In this document: positions 24,509-33,518 of the stretch, in pieces
Position numbering within the stretch: position 1 is the stretch's first letter
Layout of the letters: each line of letters starts with the position of its first letter
Origin: an uncultured Gemmiger sp.
Lineage (GTDB): Bacteria > Bacillota > Clostridia > Oscillospirales > Ruminococcaceae
NCBI GenBank assembly: GCA_944388105.1
Contig: CALXHN010000003.1
Coordinates: 1-61,351 of the forward strand
Length of the DNA stretch: 61,351 nt
Direction: 5' to 3'
Program-made: the position numbers and the translations under genes
Notes under the pieces: model-generated
What the model was told of the DNA's origin: nothing
Databases searched by the model: none
Seen by the model: only the letters and a program-made list of their open reading frames with translations

Positions 24509-25446
24509 CTACGATGTTCCTTTCTCAGACGCATCAGATAGTCTTGGAAATACGTCGGCAATTCGCTGTTAAAGCAAAGTTTTTCTCCGGTAATGGGATG
24601 TACAAAGCCCAGTTCTTTGGCGTGCAGACACTGCCCGTTCAGGAAGCGCAATACCGTCCGGGGACCATAGACCGCATCCCCGGCCAAAGGGTGCCCGATG
24701 GATGCCATATGTACCCGTATCTGATGGGTACGTCCCGTTTCCAGCTTGCAGGCGATATAGGTAAAATTTCCGAAACGCTCCAACACCGTCCAATGGGTGC
24801 GGGCAGGTTTGGAATTCAGCTGTGTTACCGCCATTTTTTTCCGATCTTTTGGGTCTCGACCGATAGGTGCATCCACCGTGCCGGCGTCTTCTTTCAGGTT
24901 GCCATACACAACAGCGTGATACACCCGGTGGATATCGTGGACAGCCATCTGAGCACTCAATCCCTGATGGGTGGCATCATCCTTTGCCACGACCAGCAGC
25001 CCGCTGGTATCTTTGTCAATACGGTGGACAATGCCGGGACGAATTGCACCGCCAATGCCGGAAAGACCACCCGCACAATGGTAAAGCAGAGCGTTCACCA
25101 ATGTGCCGTCCGGATTTCCGGGTGCCGGGTGGACCACCATCCCTTTGGGCTTGTTAACGACCAAAAGATGTTCATCTTCATACACAATGTCCAGAGGAAT
25201 CGGCTGGGGGACGGCTTCAATGGGCTGGGGGTCTGGCAGCGTCAACTGTACCGTGTCGCCGGCTGCTACCTTATCTTTTTTGTTGACCGCAACGCCGTTA
25301 CGCAGCACCATCCCCTGTTCCATCAGTGCCTGTAGGGCGCTGCGTGAAACATCAGCACAACATCCGGACAGCCAACGGTCCATTCTTTGTCCGGCATCCT
25401 GCGGTCCGGCTACAAACTCAAGCGTCTGCATCGGTATGATTTTCAT
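24505..25446 (-). CDS. rluD: RluA/RluD-family 23S rRNA pseudouridine synthase
   Basis: A 313-residue pseudouridine synthase. An S4-like RNA-binding segment covers residues 15-75 (GQRMDRWLS, ALMEQGMVLRNG), then the catalytic domain with NKPKGMVVHPAPGN and the active-site aspartate in HRIDKDTSGLLVVAK near 143. LETGRTHQIRVHM is also present. The layout matches RluD/YlyB, which modifies 23S rRNA helix 69. It follows lspA, with a 29-bp overlap of frames, the usual order in Firmicutes. An ATG five codons downstream is an alternative start. The exact target uridines are inferred from the family. Confidence 0.9.
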   Translation of the reverse strand: MKIIPMQTLEFVAGPQDAGQRMDRWLSGCCADVSRSALQALMEQGMVLRNGVAVNKKDKVAAGDTVQLTLPDPQPIEAVPQPIPLDIVYEDEHLLVVNKPKGMVVHPAPGNPDGTLVNALLYHCAGGLSGIGGAIRPGIVHRIDKDTSGLLVVAKDDATHQGLSAQMAVHDIHRVYHAVVYGNLKEDAGTVDAPIGRDPKDRKKMAVTQLNSKPARTHWTVLERFGNFTYIACKLETGRTHQIRVHMASIGHPLAGDAVYGPRTVLRFLNGQCLHAKELGFVHPITGEKLCFNSELPTYFQDYLMRLRKEHRR

Positions 25447-25927
25447 GAACGGACGTGGCGGAACCGGAGCGGTGTTCCCGGCGCATGTCCAGCAACAAGG
25501 ACAGAATCAGCAGCCCCACACCGGTGCATACGCAGATATCGGCAAAATTGAACACAGGAAATTCCATAAATTGGAAATTCAAATAGTCAACCACCACACC
25601 GGTACGCACACGATCGATCAGGTTACCCAGGCCGCCTCCCAAAATCAGCATCCAGGTGATGCGATCCAGACGGGGCATAGGACGCGCAATCAAAACCACA
25701 ATCACCGCAAGCAGAACAAGGCTGGTCACGCCGATCAGCAGCCAACGGCGTCCACTGAGCATGGAAAAGGCCATCCCATCATTCAGTACATACTGCAGCT
25801 CAATAAGCCCCGGAATCAGCGGAGCCTGTCCCACAGGGAGAAGATACGTCGTGGCGCAAATTTTCAGCAGCTGATCCAGTGCTGCCAAGGCCAGACCGCC
25901 AATTACAAAGAAAATGCCATACAGCAT
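25418..25927 (-). CDS. lspA: Lipoprotein signal peptidase LspA
   Basis: A 169-residue integral membrane aspartic protease that cleaves lipoprotein signal peptides such as that of the binding protein at 20596-21621. Four hydrophobic segments are visible. The catalytic aspartates lie in GNLIDRVRTGVVVDYLNF and FNFADICVC, both intact, and VLNDGMAFS is the family's N-x-GxAF motif. The ATG at 25925-25927 was chosen because AAAGGT lies about ten bases upstream; longer in-frame starts would add a poorly hydrophobic extension. The hydrophilic C-terminal tail of about 25 residues is not conserved. Confidence 0.93.
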   Translation of the reverse strand: MLYGIFFVIGGLALAALDQLLKICATTYLLPVGQAPLIPGLIELQYVLNDGMAFSMLSGRRWLLIGVTSLVLLAVIVVLIARPMPRLDRITWMLILGGGLGNLIDRVRTGVVVDYLNFQFMEFPVFNFADICVCTGVGLLILSLLLDMRREHRSGSATSVHENHTDADA

Positions 25928-25953
25928 AGGAAAATTACCTTTCGTCATGCCGC

Positions 25954-25990
25954 AAAAGGCGGTGCTTTCCATCAGATGCAAAGCACCGCC
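25954..25990 (-). terminator. Intrinsic terminator after ileS
   Basis: Minus strand GGCGGTGCTTT (25980-25990) pairs perfectly with AAAGCACCGCC (25958-25968), followed by TTTTG. It lies between ileS and lspA, where I see no separate lspA promoter, so some read-through seems likely. Confidence 0.8.
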
Positions 25991-26032
25991 CACGAGGCAT
26001 TGTTTCTTGCCCGGGTGCCGAAAATCGGAAAC

Positions 26033-28810
26033 TCAGGCGCGGTTCAGGACGGAAGCGCAGCGCGGGCACAAGCCATCCTCGTTTACAGCATCGTCAAATT
26101 TCCAGCAGCGCAGGCACTTGTTGCCAGCGGCATGAGCGGCACTGACACCCAGGCCGTCCACAGCACCCTTGGCGCCGCCTTCGCCCTTTTCCAGCTTAAC
26201 CTGGGAAACGATCATCAGGTCAGCCAGTTCATCCATGGGGATAACGTTGAGGAAGTCATACATCTCATCACTGCAGTACAGCGTCACAGAGGCTTCCAGA
26301 GAAGAGCCGATCACCTTATCAGCGCGAGCCTGTTCCAGAACCTTCTTGACATCGTCACGCACAGCCATGATGCGTTCCCACTTGGAGGTAAATGCTTCAT
26401 CAGCAGCCGGCTGCGGCTCGGGCATCCGCTCGAACACCACATACTCTTTCATGTCCGGCATCTTGGGGATGTAGCTCCAGATCTCCTGGCTGGTGAAGCA
26501 AAGGATGGGAGCCAGCAACTTGGTGAAGTCCACCAGGATGCGGTACAGTGCCGTCTGGGCGCAGCGGCGGGCATGGTCGTCAGAACAGTACAGACGATCC
26601 TTGATCACGTCCATATAGAAGTTGGACATGTCAATGACACAGAAGTTATAGATGGCATGGTAGGCGCGGGAGAAGTCGTACTCGTCATACGCGGCACGCA
26701 TGGTGCGGGTCAGCTCGGCCACCGCTTCCAGAGCCCAGCGATCAATCTCGAACAGCTGGTCCTCGGCCACCATATCCTTGACGGGTTCAAAGTCGCCCAG
26801 GTTGCCCAGCATGAAACGGGCTGTGTTGCGCATCTTGCGGTAGGCTTCGGACAGCTGCTTGAAGATCTCCTTGCCGGCACGAACGTCCACAGTGTAATCG
26901 CTGGAAGCGACCCACAGACGAATGATATCGGCACCATAGTCCCGGATGATCTCGGAGGGTTCCATGCCGTTGCCGGCAGACTTGTGCATCTGCTTGCCCT
27001 GGGCATCCACGACCCAGCCGTGGCACAGGACGCCCTTGTACGGAGCAATCCCCTCCGTGGCAACACTGGTCAGCAGGCTGGACTGGAACCAGCCACGGAA
27101 CTGGTCAGCGCCTTCCATATACAGATCCACGGGCCAACGCAGTTCCTTGCGCTCACGGCAGACAGCACTCCAGGTGGAGCCGGAATCGAACCAGACATCC
27201 ATGATGTCGGAGTCCTTCTCCCAATCAGAAGCACCGCATTCACAGGTCTCGCCCTTGGGCATGATATCGTTGGCGTCGTACTTGTACCAAGCGTCACTGC
27301 CTTCCTTGCGGAACAGGTCGGAAACCGCCTTGATGGAGGTCTCGGTGATGTGATACTTGCCGCACTTCTTGCAGTAGAAAGCCGGGATGGGCACGCCCCA
27401 CACGCGTTGACGAGAGATACACCAGTCACTGCGGTCACGGACCATACCGGTCATGCGGTCATGCCCCCAGGCGGGCTGCCACTTGACATTGTCGATAGCC
27501 TTATAGACGTCATCCTTGAAAGCATCAATGGAGCAGAACCACTGCTCGGTAGCGCGGTAGATGATGGGATGATGGCAGCGCCAGCAATGGGGATACTGGT
27601 GCACAATGTGCTCCACACCCATGAGGTGGCCGCTTTCCCGAATATGTTCCAGAATGACCTTGTTGGCGGTCCAGACCTTCAGACCAGCAAACTCCTTGCC
27701 CGCCTCTTCGGTCAGACAGCCGGCTGCGTCCACCGGCATGACGATGGGCAGCTGGGGATAATGTCCCACGCAGGCATCAAAGTCCTCGGCGCCGTGGCCG
27801 GGAGCGGTATGGACACAGCCAGTGCCGCTGTCCAGCGTAACATGGTTGCCCAGGATGACCAGTCCGGTGCGATCCAGGAAGGGATGCTTGTACTCCATCA
27901 TTTCCAGATCGCGGCCAGGGATGCGGACATCCAGAACGGTGTAATCCTCGATGCTGCAGGCCTTCATGGTGGATTCCACGCGCTCGGCGGCCATGATATG
28001 ATAATCCTCGCCAATCTTGACGAAGGTATAGTCAAAATCAGGATGCAGACAGGTGGCCACGTTGGCGGGCAGAGTCCAGGTAGTGGTCGTCCAGATTACG
28101 ATCCAGGCCTTGTCCAGCGGCACACCGGCCTTGGCCAAAACGCCGTTGGGGTCGCCGGTCAGCTTGAAACGGACGTACAGAGAATCGCACTCATCCTCGC
28201 CGTACTCGATCTCGGCTTCGGCCAGGGCAGTCTGGTCCTCAGGGCACCAGTAGACAACCCGCTTTCCCTTGTAGATGTACCCTTTCTGAGCCATCTTGCC
28301 GAAAATTTCCACCTGGCGGGCTTCAAATTCCGGACGCAGAGTCAGATAGGGATTTTCGAAGTCGCCCTGCACGCCCAGACGTTTGAACTGACTGTTCATC
28401 ACGTCGATGTGCTCGGTGGCGAACTCGCGGCAGATATGGCGCAGTTCCAGCTTGGAGATGCCGGCTTTCTTGTCGCCCAGAGAACCCAGAGCCTTCAGCT
28501 CGATGGGCAGGCCATGGGTATCATAGCCAGGAATGTACGGCGCCCGGAATCCGGCCATATTCTTGTAGCGGATGATGATATCCTTGATGATCTTGTTCAG
28601 AGCCGTACCCATATGAATACTGCCGTTGGCATACGGAGGGCCATCGTGCAGGATGAAATCCGGACAGCCCTCATTATTCTTGATCATCTGCTCATAGACA
28701 TGGTTTTTCTCCCAGTCTTCCAGCATTTTGGGTTCTTTTTTCGGCAGGCCGGCCCGCATCTCAAACGGGGTAGCCATCTTGTGGATGGTATCGTTGTAAT
28801 TTTGCGCCAA
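26033..28810 (-). CDS. ileS: Isoleucyl-tRNA synthetase
   Basis: A 925-residue class I synthetase that charges tRNA-Ile. The HIGH-type motif is in PPYANGSIHMGTA near residue 60; the KMSKS-type motif reads QMHKSAGN near 600; editing-domain landmarks TWTLPANVA and GTGCVHTAPGHG are present; and the C-terminus carries the zinc finger CLRCWKF with LCPRCASV. Length is normal. A TTG at 28808-28810 with GAGGGAG nine bases upstream is the best start; a TTG three codons earlier is too close to the site. I found no T-box leader in the 75 bp upstream, which holds a terminator instead. Confidence 0.95.
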   Translation of the reverse strand: MAQNYNDTIHKMATPFEMRAGLPKKEPKMLEDWEKNHVYEQMIKNNEGCPDFILHDGPPYANGSIHMGTALNKIIKDIIIRYKNMAGFRAPYIPGYDTHGLPIELKALGSLGDKKAGISKLELRHICREFATEHIDVMNSQFKRLGVQGDFENPYLTLRPEFEARQVEIFGKMAQKGYIYKGKRVVYWCPEDQTALAEAEIEYGEDECDSLYVRFKLTGDPNGVLAKAGVPLDKAWIVIWTTTTWTLPANVATCLHPDFDYTFVKIGEDYHIMAAERVESTMKACSIEDYTVLDVRIPGRDLEMMEYKHPFLDRTGLVILGNHVTLDSGTGCVHTAPGHGAEDFDACVGHYPQLPIVMPVDAAGCLTEEAGKEFAGLKVWTANKVILEHIRESGHLMGVEHIVHQYPHCWRCHHPIIYRATEQWFCSIDAFKDDVYKAIDNVKWQPAWGHDRMTGMVRDRSDWCISRQRVWGVPIPAFYCKKCGKYHITETSIKAVSDLFRKEGSDAWYKYDANDIMPKGETCECGASDWEKDSDIMDVWFDSGSTWSAVCRERKELRWPVDLYMEGADQFRGWFQSSLLTSVATEGIAPYKGVLCHGWVVDAQGKQMHKSAGNGMEPSEIIRDYGADIIRLWVASSDYTVDVRAGKEIFKQLSEAYRKMRNTARFMLGNLGDFEPVKDMVAEDQLFEIDRWALEAVAELTRTMRAAYDEYDFSRAYHAIYNFCVIDMSNFYMDVIKDRLYCSDDHARRCAQTALYRILVDFTKLLAPILCFTSQEIWSYIPKMPDMKEYVVFERMPEPQPAADEAFTSKWERIMAVRDDVKKVLEQARADKVIGSSLEASVTLYCSDEMYDFLNVIPMDELADLMIVSQVKLEKGEGGAKGAVDGLGVSAAHAAGNKCLRCWKFDDAVNEDGLCPRCASVLNRA

Positions 28811-28851
28811 GGTCTCCAACTCCCTCTATGTTTGTTTATTAAATTGACCGC

Positions 28852-28881
28852 AAAACCGCGGCAGCCTTAGCGGCCGCCGCG
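28852..28881 (-). terminator. Hairpin terminator after divIVA
   Basis: Minus strand CGCGGC (28876-28881) pairs with GCCGCG (28857-28862), with a further GGC/GCC inside, and four T follow. It separates divIVA from ileS. Confidence 0.65.
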
Positions 28882-28895
28882 AATTTTATGCGGGG

Positions 28896-29840
28896 TCAGT
28901 CGTTATAGTCCACGCCCTGGAAAGAGTCAAATGCAGCAGGCAGGGTATCCCCCTTGGGCTGCTTGGTTGCTTTGGGTTTCCGGGTGGTGGTTTTCTTGCC
29001 GGCACTACGGCCACGGGATGCTTTTTTAGGCTGTTCAGGCGGAATATCCGCATACAAACCGGAAGCATCCGGCAAATCATCCGCCGGCTGTGCCTCCTGG
29101 GAAGGATCATAATAGTTCTGTTCCGGTTCATCCGGCTTGGGGGCGATGGCAAATTCAACGGTGCTGATTTTGCCGCCCGATGCGGGATCAGCCGGTTCCG
29201 GATCATAGTATTCCGGTTCAGGCTGCTGATACACCGGTTCAGGTTGAGGTACGGGCTCCGGCTGAACGACGACGGGTTCCTCAACAGGCTCCTCCTGTAC
29301 GGGCTGCGGCTGCGGTTCAGGTTCAGGTGCGGAGTAAGCAGCAGCTGCAGCCTGCGCTTTCTGTTCCGCTGCAGCTTCCTGTGCCAACTCTCCCGGGTAT
29401 TCGGGAATCTTACTGAGCACCTCAATGTGTTCCCGATACATCCCCATCAAGGTTTTTTTGAAGCTGTCGGCCTCCTTTTTCAAGGTGATCAGCTCCTGCT
29501 TGGCCAGTTCCACCTCGTCACGAGCGTGCTGCTCACGATCTTCCGACTTGATATTGGCCGCACGGATGATCTCGGCCGCTTTCTGTTTGGCTTCCCGGAT
29601 CACATTTTCGCCCAAACGCTGGGCGTTGATCATGGTTGTGCGAAGAGTATCTTCTTCGGCACGGTACTGGTCAATTCTCTGGGCCAGTACGACCAGCTTT
29701 TTCTGCAAATCCTCGTTCTCGGCGCTCAGCGCGTCGATACTGTCTGCCACTTGCTTGAGATAATCGTCCACATCCTCGCAGCGGTACCCACGCATTGCAC
29801 GCTCAAAAGTCACGCGGCGGACATCCTCCGAAGCAATCAT
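28896..29840 (-). CDS. divIVA: DivIVA-domain cell division/polarity protein
   Basis: A 314-residue coiled-coil protein. The N-terminal lipid-binding segment reads VRRVTFERAMRGYRCEDVDDYL, typical of DivIVA, followed by a long coiled coil (about 30-145). Residues 160-225 are a Pro/Glu/Gln-rich low-complexity tail (repeated PEPxPQP), and the last 50 residues are Lys/Arg-rich. The protein is expected at septa and poles, recruited by negative membrane curvature. It lies 48 bp after ylmH, in the usual sepF-ylmH-divIVA order. AGGAGGAG precedes the ATG. The low-complexity tail is longer than in Bacillus DivIVA. Confidence 0.9.
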   Translation of the reverse strand: MIASEDVRRVTFERAMRGYRCEDVDDYLKQVADSIDALSAENEDLQKKLVVLAQRIDQYRAEEDTLRTTMINAQRLGENVIREAKQKAAEIIRAANIKSEDREQHARDEVELAKQELITLKKEADSFKKTLMGMYREHIEVLSKIPEYPGELAQEAAAEQKAQAAAAAYSAPEPEPQPQPVQEEPVEEPVVVQPEPVPQPEPVYQQPEPEYYDPEPADPASGGKISTVEFAIAPKPDEPEQNYYDPSQEAQPADDLPDASGLYADIPPEQPKKASRGRSAGKKTTTRKPKATKQPKGDTLPAAFDSFQGVDYND

Positions 29841-29888
29841 CCGTTACTCCTCCTGTTCGGGCAAAAGCCGTATCGTTTTCGATCCTGC

Positions 29889-30695
29889 TCAATATTGAAA
29901 ATAGGTAATGAAAAGGCGTCCTTTGCGGCTTGTTCCGCCCACTTCCTGCACACGCCAGCGTCCTGCCCCGCGAACGGTAAACAAGTCCTTGGCGTAAACG
30001 GGTTCGGAGACGCTTTTCAGCGGCAGATGATTGATCTCTACCTTACCGCCGGAAATCGCCTGGGCAGCAATGCTGCGAGATGTATGCATCATGGCCGCCA
30101 GCACGGCATCCGCCCGCAAACTGGATACCGTAGTATCGTGCAGTTCCCTCTCCGGTTCTTCCATCACGTGGGAGGGCAGCTGTTCACAGGCCTGTGCCCG
30201 AACGCTCCAGCTGCCGGCCTGATGCAGTTCCTGTACCAGAAATTCCAGCTTATCCTCCAGAACAAATGCATACATAACACATGGGTCCTGCGGATCCGGG
30301 AGGATATCCCCCAGGCAAGCCCGATCAAGCCCCAATCCAAGTATGGCACCCAAGTAGTCTCTGTGGCCGGGGGCATCGGACGGCTGTGCATTCTGCGCAG
30401 TCAAACGGAGCGCCGCAACAGGTTCCAGAGGCCAGGTGTCCGGCGGTTCCAGACACAGCACCTTCCGTTCGGCGTGGGGCCAGCCGCCCCAGAAGCGGGC
30501 ATACGTACAGTCTTCACGATGGATGGCTGCCGTCGCAAGTGCCTGTTCTCTGTCAGACAGAAACCCTGTACAGCGTGGTATGCCGCGCCGCTGTGCCAGG
30601 GCACACAGCTCCTGCACGCGATGCATCAGAAATCGTTCAGCCTCGTTTTGGGGCGGAACGAATCCTCGAACCGCCGCATCAGAAGAAGACGCCAT
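29889..30695 (-). CDS. ylmH: YlmH-family S4 RNA-binding protein
   Basis: A 268-residue protein. Its C-terminal third carries an S4 domain (RADAVLAAMMHTSRSIAAQ, KVEINHLPLKSVSEPV, DLFTVRGAGRW) and the family end GRLFITYFQY. The N-terminal two thirds match the YlmH family, which acts on ribosomes and is linked to the division cluster. The start ATG at 30693-30695 has GGAG just upstream and overlaps sepF by 17 bp. Recent work on family members places them in ribosome rescue or quality control; here that is only family inference. Confidence 0.88.
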   Translation of the reverse strand: MASSSDAAVRGFVPPQNEAERFLMHRVQELCALAQRRGIPRCTGFLSDREQALATAAIHREDCTYARFWGGWPHAERKVLCLEPPDTWPLEPVAALRLTAQNAQPSDAPGHRDYLGAILGLGLDRACLGDILPDPQDPCVMYAFVLEDKLEFLVQELHQAGSWSVRAQACEQLPSHVMEEPERELHDTTVSSLRADAVLAAMMHTSRSIAAQAISGGKVEINHLPLKSVSEPVYAKDLFTVRGAGRWRVQEVGGTSRKGRLFITYFQY

Positions 30696-31140
30696 TGTTC
30701 TCCAGCTCGTCAATGAGATCGCCCATAATATCCACATTGTAGGGCGTGATGATAAAAGTACTGGTGGCTACGCGCTTGATCTGGCCATTGTTGGCGTAAG
30801 CCACACCGGACAGGAAGTCAATCAGGCGACGAGACACTTCCTTGTTGGTGGATTCCAGGTTCAGCACAACCGTGCGTTTTGCATTGAGCTGATCTGCAAT
30901 AGTCGATGCATCATCAAAGCGTTCCGGCTTGACCAGAACCACCTGCAGCTGGGTGGTGGCGTTGATATTGACTACCTTGTTGCGCTGCTGTACAGGTTCC
31001 CGCTGCGCATAGGTATCCGGCGCAGCCGAGCCACTCTGTCCCCCTGCGAAGATTTCGTCCTCGGTATCGTCTACATAGGCATCCCCGTCAGGGTCCTGGT
31101 TGATACCCAGAACATTTTTCAGGCCGTCAAACATTGACAT
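30679..31140 (-). CDS. sepF: Cell division protein SepF
   Basis: A 153-residue protein that joins FtsZ to the membrane in Gram-positive bacteria. An N-terminal amphipathic stretch (FDGLKNVLGI) is followed by an acidic linker and the conserved core from about residue 65: VVLVKPERFDDASTIADQLN, VVLNLE and RLIDFLSGVAYANNG. A GGAGAATTC ribosome site precedes the ATG at 31138-31140. It is the first gene of sepF-ylmH-divIVA, with a strong promoter about 105 bp upstream. Only YlmG/YggT is missing from the usual cluster. Confidence 0.94.
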   Translation of the reverse strand: MSMFDGLKNVLGINQDPDGDAYVDDTEDEIFAGGQSGSAAPDTYAQREPVQQRNKVVNINATTQLQVVLVKPERFDDASTIADQLNAKRTVVLNLESTNKEVSRRLIDFLSGVAYANNGQIKRVATSTFIITPYNVDIMGDLIDELENNGVFF

Positions 31141-31247
31141 GATGAATTCTCCTTCGCTTCTCTAAATCACAATATAAGAATTTCTGTACCATATCAGGTG
31201 GTCGTATAGCGCCGGACGGACAATAATTCCAGCGATATACATAAACT

Positions 31248-31276
31248 ATTATCGTCTTTTTTTGTCCAAATGTCAA
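31248..31276 (-). promoter_or_regulatory. Promoter of the sepF operon
   Basis: Minus strand TTGACA (31271-31276), perfect -35, 17-base spacer, GATAAT (31248-31253). The 100-base leader to sepF shows no riboswitch I recognise. It overlaps the end of the hlyD-like transcript. Confidence 0.8.
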
Positions 31277-31307
31277 TATGATGGCGACAATTCCACCCCA
31301 TCAGGCA

Positions 31308-32540
31308 CTAAATCAAGCCGCCATCCTGCAGGTTGTTTCCCTCTACAATGATTTCGTCATACAGACGTACTTCGTTGTCGGAATCAAGCTCTCCATCGGC
31401 GGGCACCAGCATATATTTGTCATCCTCATACAGAATGGTGATCTTTCGGAAACGCTGCAAATCGCCGTATTTCACGTAAACACCCTTTTGTCCATCGACT
31501 ATATGCAGAGCCGCTTTATCAATACGGATTCCTTCATATATTTTAAGGTCGATCTGTGCCATTTCCTGACCCAGTCGGAGAACGTCCGCGTTAATGGTGT
31601 GACACTCGATCACAATTTTGGCCACCCCGGCTTGCTCATCCGCTTCTACAGACAAGACGGTAGCCCCCAGCGGGGTATCTTCTTTTCCCGGTATACTGAT
31701 CCGCACATTGGTGATGCCATCAAAGCGCTGTGCCGTATCCAGGTCACACACAGTATAGAAACGCCAGGAAAATCCTTCCACAATACGTCCGGCCAAGGCC
31801 TGCGTGCTGTCTGCCACTCCCTGCTGCAGCAATTCCTGTATCTGCGTGGGCGTGGCATCTTTCAGAGTCTGTTCATCCAAATCCAGCGGCATAGCAGATG
31901 CGGCTGAAATGAAATACCCGTTTTTTTCGGCGGTGATGGTTTCCAGCCCCTCCAGCTGCGCGGCCACCTGATCACGTTCGGCCTGCAGCGCTGCAATGGT
32001 TGACTGAAAACCGCTGGACTGCCCGGTAGAAATCTGCATCCGGTTCTGGGCCAGCAAAAATTCCGATTCCGCATCCACCATGCCGCTGTAGGAAGCCGTA
32101 TCCAGCTGGTCCAGCAGATTGTACAGCGCCGTTTGTGTCTGGGTGGTCAGCAGTGTCAGATCATTGCCGGCTGAGTTCTGGGATTTTGTCAGCAAATCAA
32201 TGCTGTTATCCAATCGAATCAGTTGTTCCCTCGCGCTGCTCTGTGAATCATCCGTATACTTTTCTGCAATGACGGCCCCCTCTGCCACACGTTCTCCATC
32301 TTCTGCCAGATATCCGAGATTTCCCTCTCCGGACACATTGACAGCATCAAACATAACAAAACCGGGGAGCTCCACACTGTCCGCCATGGTAGCAGCTATA
32401 GCGGTCTCTGTCTTGTATTCCCGCCCCAGGATTGCATACAGCTGTATAACGATGTACACCGCCGCCAGCAAAAAAAGCAGCGTTCCCATAGCTACGGCTG
32501 CCTTTAAGGCTGCTCGGCGGCGCTTTTCCCGTTCCAGCAT
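31308..32540 (-). CDS. HlyD-like membrane protein
   Basis: A 410-residue protein with one N-terminal membrane segment (about 14-36) after a basic REKRRRAALK stretch, then a lipoyl/barrel-sandwich-like region (ELPGFVMFDAVNV, GEGNLGYLAEDGERVAEGAVIA near 60-90), a helical hairpin (100-200) and a beta-rich C-terminal half. This is the membrane-fusion layout of HlyD-type proteins. Such genes are often found beside sepF in Clostridia without a transporter, and none is present here. ATG at 32538-32540 follows AGGAGGGGA. It ends the miaB-ricA-mutS-mutL-miaA operon, 18 bp after miaA. Function unknown. Confidence 0.75.
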   Translation of the reverse strand: MLEREKRRRAALKAAVAMGTLLFLLAAVYIVIQLYAILGREYKTETAIAATMADSVELPGFVMFDAVNVSGEGNLGYLAEDGERVAEGAVIAEKYTDDSQSSAREQLIRLDNSIDLLTKSQNSAGNDLTLLTTQTQTALYNLLDQLDTASYSGMVDAESEFLLAQNRMQISTGQSSGFQSTIAALQAERDQVAAQLEGLETITAEKNGYFISAASAMPLDLDEQTLKDATPTQIQELLQQGVADSTQALAGRIVEGFSWRFYTVCDLDTAQRFDGITNVRISIPGKEDTPLGATVLSVEADEQAGVAKIVIECHTINADVLRLGQEMAQIDLKIYEGIRIDKAALHIVDGQKGVYVKYGDLQRFRKITILYEDDKYMLVPADGELDSDNEVRLYDEIIVEGNNLQDGGLI

Positions 32541-32558
32541 CTGCAATCCCCTCCTTTA

Positions 32559-33518
32559 TCAGTGCTGTAAAAATGCGGAAATTTGTGTGGCCGCTCTCTG
32601 TTCCAGCGACGGGCCATCAAGTTCGTCAACATACAGCCAAACCGCGTCCTGCTGGTGACGGAACCATGTCAACTGTCTCTTGGCGTAGTTGCGGGAAGCC
32701 TGTTTCAGCTTGGCCAGACAGTCTTCCAGGGACATGACTCCCTCAAAATACGGAAAGAATTCCTTATAACCGATCGCTTGGGCTGCCGTTCGGTACTGGT
32801 CTCTGTTCTCATAGACCCTGTATGCTTCCTCCAGAATTCCCATCTGCAGCATCCGGTCCACGCGCTCGTCGATACGGCGGTACAGAAGCGTTCTGTCATG
32901 ATAGCCAAGGCACAGACAAAGCGACCGATACGGCGGTTCTGCCTTGCGCGCTTCTTTACGCTGTTCACTCATCCGGCGTCCGGTAGTCTGATAAAGTTCC
33001 AGCGCACGGATAACACGCGGCAGATTATTGGGATGTACCATGGCAGCATACTCGGGATCAATCTGCTGCAGTTCCTGATACAGACTTTCTCGGCCCTGTG
33101 TCTGTGCCCGACGTTCCAGCTCTGCGCGGACATCCTGACTTCCCTTTTCAGGTGCAAAGTCCAGTCCGTTCAGCAGGCTTGTGATATACAGCCCTGTTCC
33201 GCCAACAACCAACGGCAAACGGTCTGCAGCGGTGATGTTCCGAATGCAGCGATCCGCAGCCGCCACAAAATCCGCTACACTGAATGGCGACGCTGGATCC
33301 AGAATATCGACCAGATGGTGCGGAATCCCGCAACATTCTTCCGCCGTCACTTTTGCGGTTCCGATGTCCAGCCCCCGGTAAATCTGCATGGAATCGGCAC
33401 TGATCACCTCCGCATGGAAGCGATGGGCCAGCGCCACTGAAAGAGCGGTTTTTCCTGTGGCCGTCGGACCACCGATAGCCACAACGCAGGGCTTGACATT
33501 TTCAGACAAGGCGACCAA
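32559..33518 (-). CDS. miaA: tRNA dimethylallyltransferase MiaA
   Basis: A 319-residue enzyme that adds a dimethylallyl group to A37 of tRNAs reading UNN codons. It shows the P-loop GPTATGKTA at 17-25, SADSMQIYRGLDIGTAK, and VVGGTGLYI, all family signatures. The start appears to be TTG at 33516-33518, inside the end of mutL (17-bp overlap); a second TTG three codons on is possible. It shares an operon with miaB, which adds the methylthio group to the same base, so both steps of ms2i6A37 are coexpressed. Confidence 0.93.
   Translation of the reverse strand: MVALSENVKPCVVAIGGPTATGKTALSVALAHRFHAEVISADSMQIYRGLDIGTAKVTAEECCGIPHHLVDILDPASPFSVADFVAAADRCIRNITAADRLPLVVGGTGLYITSLLNGLDFAPEKGSQDVRAELERRAQTQGRESLYQELQQIDPEYAAMVHPNNLPRVIRALELYQTTGRRMSEQRKEARKAEPPYRSLCLCLGYHDRTLLYRRIDERVDRMLQMGILEEAYRVYENRDQYRTAAQAIGYKEFFPYFEGVMSLEDCLAKLKQASRNYAKRQLTWFRHQQDAVWLYVDELDGPSLEQRAATQISAFLQH

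Noticed and set aside
25103..28870. A 1255-codon open frame on the plus strand across lspA and ileS.
   Set aside because: It is the reverse-strand shadow of ileS, lspA and part of rluD, all with full sets of family motifs.
28811..28895. T-box riboswitch before ileS.
   Set aside because: The gap is about 85 bp and holds only a terminator hairpin; no T-box bulge sequence is present.
29160..29360. Tandem DNA repeat within divIVA.
   Set aside because: The repetition is imperfect and explained by a Pro/Glu/Gln-rich coding tail, not a CRISPR or VNTR with regular spacing.
28886..29425. A minus-strand frame inside divIVA giving Arg/Asn/Leu repeats.
   Set aside because: An alternative-frame reading of the Pro/Glu/Gln repeats of DivIVA, with no ribosome site.
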